From: Brooklawnia propionicigenes
GTDB taxonomy: Bacteria > Actinomycetota > Actinomycetes > Propionibacteriales > Propionibacteriaceae
Direction: 5' to 3'
NCBI RefSeq assembly: GCF_030297015.1
Contig: NZ_AP028056.1
Location: forward strand, 1,498,939 to 1,562,938
DNA length: 64,000 nt
Shown: positions 34,848 through 43,969 of the stretch, piece after piece
Layout of the letters: the number at the start of each line of letters is the position of its first letter
Position numbering within the stretch: the first letter of the stretch is position 1
Position numbers and translations under genes: made by a program
The notes under the pieces: model-generated
What the model saw: the letters and a program-made list of their open reading frames with translations, nothing else
Told to the model about the DNA's origin: nothing
The model's database searches: none

Positions 34848-36881
34848 TCAGATGTCGAGGAAGCGAACGTCTTTGGCGTTGCGTTGAATGAAGTAGCGGC
34901 GCTCTTCGACGTCTTCGCCCATCAGGATGGCGAACATCTGGTCGGCGCGCGCCGCATCGTCCAACGTCACCTGCAGCAGAATCCGGCCCTCGGGATCCAT
35001 GGTCGTTTCCCACAGATCGGACGCGTCCATCTCACCCAGACCCTTGTACCGCTGGATGGGATTGACGTTCGGGAGCTTCTTGCCCTCCGCCTTGCCGGCG
35101 TCGCGCAGGGCATCCCGCTCGACATCGGTATAGGCCAGTTCATGGGGGGAGTTGGTCCACCGCAGCCGGTATAGCGGCGGCTGCGCCAGATAGACATGGC
35201 CCTGATCGATCAGCGGCTTCATGAAGCGGAACAGCAGCGTCAGCAGCAGCGTGCGGATATGGCTACCGTCGACATCGGCATCGGCCATCAGCACGATCTT
35301 GTGGTATCGCAGCTTGTTGATGTCGAAATCATCGTGGACGCCGGTGCCGAGCGCATTGATGATCGCCTCGACCTCCTTGTTCGCCCAGATCCGGTCGATG
35401 CGTGCCTTCTCGACGTTCAGGATCTTGCCTCGCAGCGGCAGGATCGCCTGAATCCGTGGGTTGCGTCCACCCTTGGCCGAGCCGCCTGCCGAGTCGCCCT
35501 CGACGATGAAGATTTCACATTCCTCGGGGTTGTTGGACGAGCAGTCGGACAGCTTGCCGGGCAGGCTGCCACCGCCGAGCAGGCCCTTGCGGCTGCGCGC
35601 GGCCTCGCGGGCCTTGCGCGCGGCCACGCGGGCGGTGGCCGCCGAGATCGCCTTGCGGACGATTTCCTTGCCCTCCGAGGGGTTCCGCTCCATCCAGTCA
35701 CCCAAGCGGTCGTTGACCACCCGCTGGACGAAGCCGCGCGCCTCGGTATTGCCGAGCTTGGTCTTGGTCTGCCCCTCGAACTGCGGTTCGGCGATCTTCA
35801 CCGACAAGATCGCGGTCAGTCCCTCGCGGATGTCTTCGTTGCCGACCCGGTCTTCCTTCTTGCGGATCAGCCCCCAGGCCTCACCCCACTTGTTGACCGT
35901 GGTGGTCAGCGCGGCGCGCAGGCCCTCCTCATGGGTGCCGCCCTCATGGGTGTTGATGGTGTTGGCGAAGGTGTGCAGGGAGTTGCTGTAGCCGGTGTTC
36001 CACTGCATGGCCAATTCCAGGCCCATGCCGATTTCGGCCGAATGGGCCTCCACGTCGATGATGCTGGTCAGCACATCGCGCGAACCGTTGAGGTAACGCA
36101 CGTAGTCGACCAGGCCGTTGTCGAACTTGAACTCGTCCCTGAGCGGCTGGCCATCCTCGTCCACGTGGTTCTTGCGCAGGTCGATGATGTCGATCTTGAG
36201 GCCCTTGTTGAGGAAGGCCATCTCACGGAAGCGGGTCGCCAGCGTCTCGTAGTTGAAGTTGGTCGTCTCGAAGATCTCGGAGCTGGGGAAGAAGGTGATC
36301 GTGGTGCCGGTCTCGTCGGTGGCTTCCAGCCGCTCGACGACCGCGTCCGGGGTGCCCAGGGTGAAGCTCTGCCGCCAGTGGTAGCCGTCGCGGCGCACGT
36401 CGGCGATCATCCGCCCCGACAGCGCGTTGACGACCGAGCTGCCCACGCCGTGCAGGCCACCGGAAACCTTGTATCCGCCGTTGCCGAACTTGCCGCCCGC
36501 ATGCAGCACGGTGAGCACCAGGGTCAGGCTGGAGACTCCCTCGGTGGGGTGGATGGCCACCGGGATGCCGCGGCCGTTGTCGGTCACCCGGCACCCACCG
36601 CCGTCCAGCAGTTCGACGGTGACGTGATCGCAGTAGCCGGCCAGGGCTTCGTCCACCGCGTTGTCGACGATCTCGTAGACCAGATGATGCAGGCCGCGTT
36701 CGCCGGTCGATCCGATGTACATTCCGGGACGCATCCGGACGGCCTCGAGACCTTCCAGCACCTGGATTTCGGCGGCGCCGTAGGCACCTTCGACTTGCAG
36801 ATTCTCGGCGCCATCGGTGATCTCGACCTCAGGGCCGAATTCGATGTCTTCGGGCTCCGGACTATTCGCCAGATCACTCAC
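34848..36881 (-). CDS. gyrB: DNA gyrase subunit B
   Basis: A 677-residue GyrB. The GHKL ATPase domain has [16 protein letters not shown] and [10 protein letters not shown], and the transducer follows. The TOPRIM domain has [12 protein letters not shown] and [17 protein letters not shown]. The C-terminus KDVRFLDI is conserved. GTG 36881 is chosen for its position 9 nt after GAAGGAG; in-frame starts up to 36941 exist. It is first in the gyrBA-DUF3566 operon. The gene upstream on the other strand is divergent. Confidence 0.98.
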   Translation of the reverse strand: MSDLANSPEPEDIEFGPEVEITDGAENLQVEGAYGAAEIQVLEGLEAVRMRPGMYIGSTGERGLHHLVYEIVDNAVDEALAGYCDHVTVELLDGGGCRVTDNGRGIPVAIHPTEGVSSLTLVLTVLHAGGKFGNGGYKVSGGLHGVGSSVVNALSGRMIADVRRDGYHWRQSFTLGTPDAVVERLEATDETGTTITFFPSSEIFETTNFNYETLATRFREMAFLNKGLKIDIIDLRKNHVDEDGQPLRDEFKFDNGLVDYVRYLNGSRDVLTSIIDVEAHSAEIGMGLELAMQWNTGYSNSLHTFANTINTHEGGTHEEGLRAALTTTVNKWGEAWGLIRKKEDRVGNEDIREGLTAILSVKIAEPQFEGQTKTKLGNTEARGFVQRVVNDRLGDWMERNPSEGKEIVRKAISAATARVAARKAREAARSRKGLLGGGSLPGKLSDCSSNNPEECEIFIVEGDSAGGSAKGGRNPRIQAILPLRGKILNVEKARIDRIWANKEVEAIINALGTGVHDDFDINKLRYHKIVLMADADVDGSHIRTLLLTLLFRFMKPLIDQGHVYLAQPPLYRLRWTNSPHELAYTDVERDALRDAGKAEGKKLPNVNPIQRYKGLGEMDASDLWETTMDPEGRILLQVTLDDAARADQMFAILMGEDVEERRYFIQRNAKDVRFLDI

Positions 36882-37164
36882 CGGCAGAAGCTCCTTCGTA
36901 GTTCTCGGAACCGTCATCAGCTGCGGTGGGCGACAGCCCACAGGCCCACATGGCGGACCCGTCCCAACCAGGAAATCTTACCATCTGCGCGCTGGCGATC
37001 CCACCAAATGGGCACCCCGTTGCCCCAGAAGTGGGCCTGTCGGGCCCGCCAAGGCATCGTGGACGCCTCATCGACCCCTCGAGGCGGTCCCATATCCGGG
37101 GAAGGTCTTCCCAAAGGCCCACAGCGGATCCACTCGTCGCCCCCACCACCCTAAACTGACTGCC

Positions 37165-37923
37165 ATGAGTCAGGGCCCACGGCGCGCGATCTGGCCGGAC
37201 GACCGGTCGCCGGGCGCAGCGGTGCCCGCTCACCAGCCGCGTCGCTCATCCCCAGCGTCCGAGCAACCGACCTGGGCGCCGCCGGCAGCGGACCAGACAC
37301 CCGCGGGTGTGCCTGGTCCTGCCGGGCCCAGGCGTCGGCTGCCGACCGCGGCCAAGGTGCTGCTGGCGGCGGTCCTGGCGCTCGTGGTGGTAATTGCGGG
37401 GCTGTGGGCTGCCGGTGGCTTCCAGACCCGCCAGACCCTGGTCGACAAGCAGGCCGGCGAACCCCTGGATCTCGGACCGGTCGAACTGACGGTGCAACAG
37501 GCGATCAGCTACGACTTCGCTGGTGAGGCCCAGATCGAAGTGCCGGCGAGCTGCCGGCTGACGACCGAGCAATCGGCCGGCACGGTTCACTACGCCATTG
37601 CGCGCAACTCGTTCGCCGGGGTGCGGGTGAACGGCGAGGTTCAGCTGTCGTCCGAGGTGATGATGACCCTCGGCGTCGACGACGGTCTCTACTTCGGCCA
37701 GACGCGGCAGATCTTGTCGCCCGGGGTGCCCGCGGTGGCCTGCGTGCTGCGCTTCACCCTTCCGTTGGCGGCCCTCGACGCAGACACCGTGACCGTGCTG
37801 TTGTGGCGGCTGCAATTCACCGAGCAGAGCAATGTGAAGAACGACCAGGACACGTCCAAGACCTGGAACGCCTCCTCCGACGGCTACCGGGTGCAGCTGC
37901 CGCTGACGCAGGTGACCCGCTGA
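37165..37923 (+). CDS. Unknown membrane-anchored protein with two-Cys extracytoplasmic domain
   Basis: A 252-residue protein I do not recognise. A Pro/Ala-rich cytoplasmic N-terminus of about 60 residues is followed by one membrane helix (AKVLLAAVLALVVVIAGLW). A beta-rich outer domain then begins near GEPLDLGPVELTVQQA. Its only two Cys (PASCRL, AVACVL) are in the outer part and could form a disulfide. It is convergent with the pair at 37930-40406, leaving a 6-nt gap. All three share this layout, so they probably work together at the envelope. Confidence 0.75.
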   Translation: MSQGPRRAIWPDDRSPGAAVPAHQPRRSSPASEQPTWAPPAADQTPAGVPGPAGPRRRLPTAAKVLLAAVLALVVVIAGLWAAGGFQTRQTLVDKQAGEPLDLGPVELTVQQAISYDFAGEAQIEVPASCRLTTEQSAGTVHYAIARNSFAGVRVNGEVQLSSEVMMTLGVDDGLYFGQTRQILSPGVPAVACVLRFTLPLAALDADTVTVLLWRLQFTEQSNVKNDQDTSKTWNASSDGYRVQLPLTQVTR

Positions 37924-37929
37924 GGCACC

Positions 37930-38454
37930 TCACCGGGCCGGCGAGATGACCGGGAACAGCCCATAGGTGACCGTATTCGAGATCAGCCCGACTGCCTGGT
38001 CGACCAGCTGCTCGGGCACCTCGAAACTGGCCACCACCTGCTGGCTGGGTGTGATCTCGTCACTGTCCAGCCGGCAGATCCGGTCGCGCATCGGATCGTA
38101 ATTCGCCTTGTCCTCCCACACATCACCGGACGCGGACAGTAGTTCGAAACTGCAGATGGTGGAACGATCGTCCTGTTCGACATAGACGAAATTGTCGACC
38201 GCGACGGTGTAGCGCAAGAAGACGGCGCCGGCCACCGGCCGGATCGTCCCACTGGATCCGTCGGGGAGTTCGTCGAGCACCTCGCGGGAGACCACCGTGT
38301 AGGTGACACCCAGCGGGTCGGTGTAGCCCTCACCGGGTTTCAGCACGCGTGGCGCAAGGAAGAGATCGCGGGCGAACCAGGCACAAAAGCCGACCGCCAC
38401 GGCGATCACGATGCCGGCCAGCATCCACCAGAAGCCACGCCGCCGGCCGGTCAT
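37930..38454 (-). CDS. Unknown single-pass membrane protein with two-Cys outer domain
   Basis: A 174-residue protein. A short basic N-terminus, one helix (FWWMLAGIVIAVAVGFCAWF) and an outer domain from GEGYTDPLGVTYTVVSREV to the end are seen. Apart from one Cys in the helix, there are two Cys (STICSFE, DRICRLD). Its ATG overlaps the stop of the 651-residue gene as ATGA, so the two are co-translated. I recognise no family. Confidence 0.75.
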   Translation of the reverse strand: MTGRRRGFWWMLAGIVIAVAVGFCAWFARDLFLAPRVLKPGEGYTDPLGVTYTVVSREVLDELPDGSSGTIRPVAGAVFLRYTVAVDNFVYVEQDDRSTICSFELLSASGDVWEDKANYDPMRDRICRLDSDEITPSQQVVASFEVPEQLVDQAVGLISNTVTYGLFPVISPAR

Positions 38455-40406
38455 CGGGCCACTTCGAACTGTGGGTCGGGGACGACCATGCCCGCGGCAT
38501 TCGATGCCAGCTGAGTCTGCAGGGCCTCATCGATCCCGAGGTCGAAGACCACCTCCGGCTCATAGGCCAGATAGAAACCCATGGGCTTGCAGTGCAACCG
38601 GCTGCCGGCCAGGCCGTCGACGGGCCGTTCGAATACCACGCGGACGCGCTCGGTGAAGCCGAGCTGCGGGGTGAGGAAGTGGCCATCGACCGGTGATTCG
38701 ACGACCAGCGGGTTTCCGTCTCGTCCGGCTGCCCGCAGTTCGCATCGGATCGAACCGACGGGGCGTGCCCGGCTGGTCATTTCGACGTCGATGCCCAAGA
38801 AGATCGCCTCGGTCACCAGACCGGGGCTGGCAGTTCCGCGGATCTCCAGCCAGGTACCCGAATCCAGGCCGGTCACCCGCATCGGCTGGCCCGCCAGGAG
38901 GTCGACCGTTTCCCCCGGAGCTGCCCACCTGAGGTCGGTGTCGGCAGGACTGTCGGAGGCTTTGGTGAGCGCGCCCGCGGCCAGAATGCAGGCCAGGGTC
39001 AGTGCGATGGCGCTCACGAGCTGGCCGATCGATGGCCAGCCCCGGGTCGGTGGCGGGACCGCAAGCTGCGCCTGCTGGTGCGCAGCTGCGGCCGGGGAGG
39101 AATCGCTGCGCTGGACAGCGCTCAGTGTCAGGGTCATGGCGACCGCGAGCAGGCTGATGCGCAGCGGCTCGCCGAGCATCCCGCTGAGCAGGTCGAGCGG
39201 GGGTTGCACGCGGAACCAGAAGGCGAACACATTCCCACCGATCAGATCGCGCATCAGCAGGTAGCTGAGGGGCTGGATCGCCGAGACGAGGGAGTAGAGC
39301 AGGATGAACGCCCCCATGAACGGCAAACCCACCCGCAACACATGTCGCAGCGATTGGACGAACGGGATGACGCGGGCCTCGAGATCGCCGACGAAGATCT
39401 CGACGAACTCCAAGACGACGGTCTGACTGCCCCGACTGGCCGAAAGACCGCGGGATTCCAGACGCGCCAGCCGCCGGCTGCGTCGCGACCATGGTCCCGC
39501 AAAGCCGCCTTGACGGCCCTTTTCCCACAGTTCGGCAGCCGAGAGCGTGTAGGTGCCGAAGACCAGCCCGGTGACCGCCAGCCAGAGCAGCGGAGCCAGC
39601 ATCGCGTCGGTGATCAGCGGCCAAAGATGTAGCGTCCATGCCTGCCACGCCCAACTCAGGAAGGCAGGGATGGCGATATGCAAGGACGCCAGGACGCCCA
39701 GCAGCCAATCCTTGCCCTCCAGCAGCCAGCCGTAGAAGACCCGCTCACGCAGCCAGATTCCGAGATCACCGAGCATCCGGGAACCGCCGAAGATCAGCAC
39801 CACCGAGAAGAAGCCCTCGACCAGTGCACCACCCAGACCGAACGCCCAGCGTCCGGTGCGCTCGGCGGCGGCCTCCAGACCGCGGCGCAGCAGGTAACTG
39901 GCGACCAGCACAGCGCCGATGGTCAGCCGTTGCCGGGCTGTGGTCGGGTCAAGCACAGTGGTGGCCGATTGCGGGTTGAGGACCGTGGACGATTCGAGCG
40001 CGCCGTGCACGAAGAGTTGATACGTAGCCTCGTTGATCCCGTTGAAGACCGAGTAGACACCGACGAAGGGCAGCAACGAGAGACTGACGACCTTGAGCAG
40101 CGGCTCGTCTCGTCCAATGGCAGCGGCCCGTGCGGGCAGCGTCTCCCACAGTCCGGCGGGTTGCCCGGCTATCCGGATGGCGATGATGATCGCGGCCAGC
40201 TGGGTGACCAGTCCGCAGCTGAAGATCGCCACCGTCAACCAGGGGTGAGTCTCTTGAATCGGAGCGGTCAACGTGAGTGCCACCCGGTAGACCAGCCATC
40301 CGCTGACCCAGGCGATCAGGATCTTGGGCAGCACTTGCCACCAGACCCGCAGGGTCTGGCTGGTCAGGTCTGTGAGCTGGCCCCACCATGCACGCGCGAA
40401 AGACAT
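38451..40406 (-). CDS. Unknown polytopic membrane protein with C-terminal two-Cys outer domain
   Basis: A 651-residue protein. About nine to ten membrane helices lie between residues 20 and 490 (for example LPKILIAWVSGWLVYRVAL and LVSAIALTLACILAAGALT, the last). An outer domain of about 155 residues then begins near GETVDLLAGQPMRVTGL. The two Cys outside the helices are SIRCELR and SRLHCKPM. It is the first gene of a two-gene unit between DUF721 and gyrB, where most actinobacteria have nothing. A transport or envelope-sensing role is possible, but there is no evidence for a specific one. Confidence 0.75.
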   Translation of the reverse strand: MSFARAWWGQLTDLTSQTLRVWWQVLPKILIAWVSGWLVYRVALTLTAPIQETHPWLTVAIFSCGLVTQLAAIIIAIRIAGQPAGLWETLPARAAAIGRDEPLLKVVSLSLLPFVGVYSVFNGINEATYQLFVHGALESSTVLNPQSATTVLDPTTARQRLTIGAVLVASYLLRRGLEAAAERTGRWAFGLGGALVEGFFSVVLIFGGSRMLGDLGIWLRERVFYGWLLEGKDWLLGVLASLHIAIPAFLSWAWQAWTLHLWPLITDAMLAPLLWLAVTGLVFGTYTLSAAELWEKGRQGGFAGPWSRRSRRLARLESRGLSASRGSQTVVLEFVEIFVGDLEARVIPFVQSLRHVLRVGLPFMGAFILLYSLVSAIQPLSYLLMRDLIGGNVFAFWFRVQPPLDLLSGMLGEPLRISLLAVAMTLTLSAVQRSDSSPAAAAHQQAQLAVPPPTRGWPSIGQLVSAIALTLACILAAGALTKASDSPADTDLRWAAPGETVDLLAGQPMRVTGLDSGTWLEIRGTASPGLVTEAIFLGIDVEMTSRARPVGSIRCELRAAGRDGNPLVVESPVDGHFLTPQLGFTERVRVVFERPVDGLAGSRLHCKPMGFYLAYEPEVVFDLGIDEALQTQLASNAAGMVVPDPQFEVAR

Positions 40407-40517
40407 TGGCGCTCAGTCTAGAGGCCGGACCGGTCCGCTCACCTGATCGGCCGACCAGATGGGTGGGCGTGAGCCAGCTGGCCGGCAGCCGTGCCGGTGC
40501 GGGCTGGTCCGAAGGTC

Positions 40518-41120
40518 TCAGCCGTACGTGTCGCGGGGACCTCGGCCGTCCCTGACCGATCTGGGCCCATGCGACCAGCTGGGCGCGGCGGGCCCGCGCA
40601 CGTCGATCCGCACCACCGAGCCCTCACCCAGCTCGGCATTCAGCTTGGCCACGATCTGCGGTGCCATCTGGCGCAGCACGGTCGCCCAAGTGGTGGATTC
40701 GGCCCGCACCAGCAAGACCTTGTCGGCGAAACCGGCCGGCTGCGCATGCTGAGCGTTGACCGGCCCGACGATCTGCGGCCAGGCTTCCAGCATCCTGCGC
40801 AATCCCACCTGCGTCTTCCAACCCCTCCTGCTGACCAGGCGATTCAATGCGTCACCCAGCAGTTGCGGATCGCGAGCGTCGGGACCCGCGCCGGAACGCT
40901 GCTCGTTCATCTGCGGACGCCGGCGGCGGCGCCGGATACCCACACCTCGCGGTGGCGGCAGAATGCCGGCCGCGTCGTGAGCGATCCGGGTGGCTACCTC
41001 GATGCCCAACGGGTCATGATCGCCGGTATCCAGTGGCTCGGGAAAGATCGCGATGTCGTCGGGCTCATCCACGGGCTCATCGAAACCGTCGCCGAACCGG
41101 CCACCAGGAGGCTCAGACAT
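40518..41120 (-). CDS. DUF721 / DciA-like protein
   Basis: A protein of about 200 residues. A disordered acidic N-terminus is followed by a run of six Arg (RRRRRR), then the DUF721 domain with RGWKTQVGLRRMLEAWPQIV, ADKVLLVRAESTTWATVLRQ and LNAELGEGSVVRIDV. DciA-type proteins help load the replicative helicase. It overlaps the recF stop by 8 nt, as is usual in actinobacteria. ATG 41123, one codon earlier, is equally possible. Confidence 0.9.
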   Translation of the reverse strand: MSEPPGGRFGDGFDEPVDEPDDIAIFPEPLDTGDHDPLGIEVATRIAHDAAGILPPPRGVGIRRRRRRPQMNEQRSGAGPDARDPQLLGDALNRLVSRRGWKTQVGLRRMLEAWPQIVGPVNAQHAQPAGFADKVLLVRAESTTWATVLRQMAPQIVAKLNAELGEGSVVRIDVRGPAAPSWSHGPRSVRDGRGPRDTYG

Positions 41121-42261
41121 CATCGGTCCGGTGGCTCGAGAACGCTGTGGTTGCGATCTGGCCGGCAGTGATCTCGAAGCGACTGCCGTCGAGCAGCTCG
41201 GGCACATCCGAGCCGACCGCGGCAGTCACCAGCACCTGCTCGGCATCGCGGGCGGCCACGGCCAGCCGCTCGCGGCGGGTGGCATCCAGTTCGGCGAACA
41301 CATCATCCAGTATCAGCACCGCCTCAATGCCGTCGGCGCGCAACAGCTCGAAAGCCCCGAGCCGCAACGCCAATGCCAGCGACCACGACTCGCCGTGCGA
41401 GGCGTACCCGCGTGCTGGCAGCTCACCGATCGTCAGGGCGAGGTCGTCGCGGTGCGGACCGACCAGGGTGAGCCCACGAGCCAACTCTTCGCGACGACGG
41501 TCGGCCAACGCTGAGCGGAATGCCTCCGCGAGCTCGGCCGGATCGGCTGGCAGCGCGAATCCGGCCCGATAGGACGCAGTCGCGAGGTTGTTCACCGGCG
41601 CGATCTGCGCATAGGCCTGCTGGGCGGGTCCGACCAGGTCGGCCAGGGTATCGAGCCGAGCCGCCAGCAGCTCGCTGCCATAGCTGATCAGCTGGGCGTC
41701 CCAGATCTCCAGCGTGAACTCCGCGTCGGCATCCGAACGGCCGGTGGCAAGCGATTTCAGTAGCGAATTGCGCTGTTTGACGACCTTCTCGTAGTCCTGT
41801 TTGACCCCGAGCATGCGCGGCCACCGGCTGATCACCAGATCGTCGAGGAAACCGCGGCGGGCGGCCGGATCCCCCTTGACCACGCTGAGATCCTCGGGCG
41901 AGAAGACGACAGTGCGCAGTGCACCCAGCAGATCGTGCGTGCGGGGGAGAGCTCCCCGGTTGATCCGGGCCCGATTGGCGCGCCCCGGATTGATCTCCAG
42001 TTCGAGCAGCAGACGGCGAGCGTCGTCCAGACCGGCGACCACCTCGGCGCGAATGACGGCCTGCTCGGTGCCTGCCTGGACGAGTGGCCCGTCGCTGCTC
42101 ACCCGATGCGAACCGAGCCGCGAGAGGTATTCGACCGCCTCCACGAGGTTGGTCTTACCCTGGCCGTTGGAGCCCTGGAAGATCGTTACTCCCGGAGTCA
42201 GGCTCACATCGGCCTGAGCGTAATTGCGGAACTGGTGCAGCTCGAGACGAGCGACGTACAC
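41113..42261 (-). CDS. recF: DNA replication and repair protein RecF
   Basis: A 382-residue SMC-like ATPase that loads RecA at gaps. It begins MYVARLELHQFRNYA with Walker A FQGSNGQGKTNLVEAV. The signature lies in the middle, and Walker B ILDDVFAELDATRRE comes near the end. Four nt separate it from dnaN and it overlaps DUF721, as in a single operon. Length is normal. Confidence 0.97.
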   Translation of the reverse strand: MYVARLELHQFRNYAQADVSLTPGVTIFQGSNGQGKTNLVEAVEYLSRLGSHRVSSDGPLVQAGTEQAVIRAEVVAGLDDARRLLLELEINPGRANRARINRGALPRTHDLLGALRTVVFSPEDLSVVKGDPAARRGFLDDLVISRWPRMLGVKQDYEKVVKQRNSLLKSLATGRSDADAEFTLEIWDAQLISYGSELLAARLDTLADLVGPAQQAYAQIAPVNNLATASYRAGFALPADPAELAEAFRSALADRRREELARGLTLVGPHRDDLALTIGELPARGYASHGESWSLALALRLGAFELLRADGIEAVLILDDVFAELDATRRERLAVAARDAEQVLVTAAVGSDVPELLDGSRFEITAGQIATTAFSSHRTDDV

Positions 42262-42265
42262 GATG

Positions 42266-43426
42266 TCAGTTCGGCAGGCGCATCAGCATGATGACGTGCC
42301 GGTAATCGCCCTTCGGATCACCGTCGATCTCGTCGAGTCCGCGCACCAGACAGGGCTTGCCGGCGGCGGTGAACGAGAAGTGCACGTAGGGGGAGTCGAT
42401 GGTGTTGAGCGCGTCGGCAAGGTAATGCGGGTTGAACCCGGCTGCGGTCAGCGCGAGTTCACCACCGGCCACGTTCTCGACCTGTGCAGGGACGGCCTCG
42501 GAGGCCTGCGCCTGGTCACCGGAGGCCGCTTCCAGGGCGATCTGCTCGTCCCCGATCAGCATGCGCAGCGGGGAGTTACGCTCGGCCACCAGCGAGACGC
42601 GCTTGACCGAGGCGATGATCTCTTCGGTCTTGCAGCGCACGGTGACGGTCGGGTGAATATCCATCAGATGGCGAACCTTCGGGAACTCGCCGCCCAGCAG
42701 ACGAGTGGTCAGCTGCCGCACCCCGCCGGATCCCGAGCCTTCGAGACCGATCAGACCCTCTCCCGCCTCGGCGTTGGACAGCGCCACGGTGATCTGCTCA
42801 CCGCTGGACATCGACCGAGCGGCCTCGCTGAGCACTCGGGCCGGAACCAGAGCGGCACCTTCGGCAGAACTCGAGGCAGGGGTCCAGGTGAGCTCCTTCA
42901 GCGCCATCCGGTAGCGGTCGGTGGCCAGCAGCGAGATCACGTCGTTGTCGATCTCCAGGCGCACTCCGGTGAAAACCGGAAGCAGTTCGTCGCGTCCGGC
43001 TGCTACGACGACCTGATTGATCGCCCGGGCGAAGTCGTCGGAGTCGACCACCCCGGCCGCGGTCGGCATCTCGGGCAGTTGGGGATACTCGGAGACTGGC
43101 AACAGTTGGAGCGTGAAGCGAGCCGAGCCGCAGACCAGTTCGACGCGGGTGGCGTCGCTGGTGAAGTCGACCGGGCGGTTCGGCAGGCTACGGGCGATCT
43201 CGGCCAGCAGCTTGCCCGAGACGAGCGCCTCGCCTTCGTCGATGACCTGAGCCTCGACCTGCACCTGCGCACTGGTCTCGTAGTCGAAGCTGCTCATGGT
43301 GACGCCCTTGGCGTCCGCCTTGATCAGCAAACCCGCCAGGATCGGGACGCTCGGCCGGCTTGGCAGGCTGCGGGCCGCCCAGGCCACCGCCTCGGCCATC
43401 ACATCGCGTTCCATGCGAATCTTCAC
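42266..43426 (-). CDS. dnaN: DNA polymerase III beta sliding clamp
   Basis: A 386-residue clamp with three similar domains. It begins KIRMERDVMAEAVAWAARSL and ends in PCLVRGLDEIDGDPKGDYRH then VIMLMRLPN. GTG 43426 is selected because GAGGA lies 9 nt upstream; the longer open frame is origin DNA. It is the first gene after oriC in the dnaN-recF-DUF721 operon. Confidence 0.97.
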   Translation of the reverse strand: MKIRMERDVMAEAVAWAARSLPSRPSVPILAGLLIKADAKGVTMSSFDYETSAQVQVEAQVIDEGEALVSGKLLAEIARSLPNRPVDFTSDATRVELVCGSARFTLQLLPVSEYPQLPEMPTAAGVVDSDDFARAINQVVVAAGRDELLPVFTGVRLEIDNDVISLLATDRYRMALKELTWTPASSSAEGAALVPARVLSEAARSMSSGEQITVALSNAEAGEGLIGLEGSGSGGVRQLTTRLLGGEFPKVRHLMDIHPTVTVRCKTEEIIASVKRVSLVAERNSPLRMLIGDEQIALEAASGDQAQASEAVPAQVENVAGGELALTAAGFNPHYLADALNTIDSPYVHFSFTAAGKPCLVRGLDEIDGDPKGDYRHVIMLMRLPN

Positions 43427-43631
43427 GGTGCTAGTCCTCACGTCGTCCGGGACACGCCGGTGCGCCCAATCTTGTCTTGGCATCATATCGAGCAAGCCCC
43501 CACGACGCAGCGTGGGTTGAGGCTGCACTTGAGGGTTGGACGACCAGTCGGGCAATGGCGTGTCGGTACCCCATCCTAGCGGCCGCGGCTCTGGGTGGAC
43601 CGACGCCGGGCGGGTCGCCGTTGATGGATGC

Positions 43632-43880
43632 TGATCCACAGTTCTGACTTCGAATCCCTGAGTATGTAGTTATCTTCAGTAGTAGTCATCACTTCTGTGG
43701 AAGCTGTTGATAACTCGCATCGGTGCTGGTCAGACCCGGGAAACAGGGCTGTGGACAGTTTTGCGTCAACTCCCACGTGTCTGGGTTCGGCTGTGGACGA
43801 GTCGCCGGGCTGTGGGCGGTCGTCCACCGGCCGTCCCCCGCGAGCCCCGAGTCGTCAACCGATCGACGGGGTTATCCACA
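43632..43880. other. oriC: DnaA-box array between dnaA and dnaN
   Basis: The 543-bp dnaN-dnaA gap (43427-43969) contains one exact DnaA box, TTATCCACA, at 43872-43880. One-mismatch boxes are at 43632 (TGATCCACA), 43705 (complement TTATCAACA), 43750 (complement CTGTCCACA) and 43792 (complement TCGTCCACA). Weaker ones are at 43696 and 43811. An A/T-richer stretch at about 43660-43692 may be the unwinding element. The position between dnaA and dnaN is standard for actinobacterial origins. Confidence 0.88.
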
Positions 43881-43969
43881 CCCCGCGAGCGACTGGATGC
43901 GAGGGCGCGTGGTTGGACGCTGCGGCGAGCGGCCGGCAGCGTTTCAGCGAAGGATCGACGAAGCGGTGG

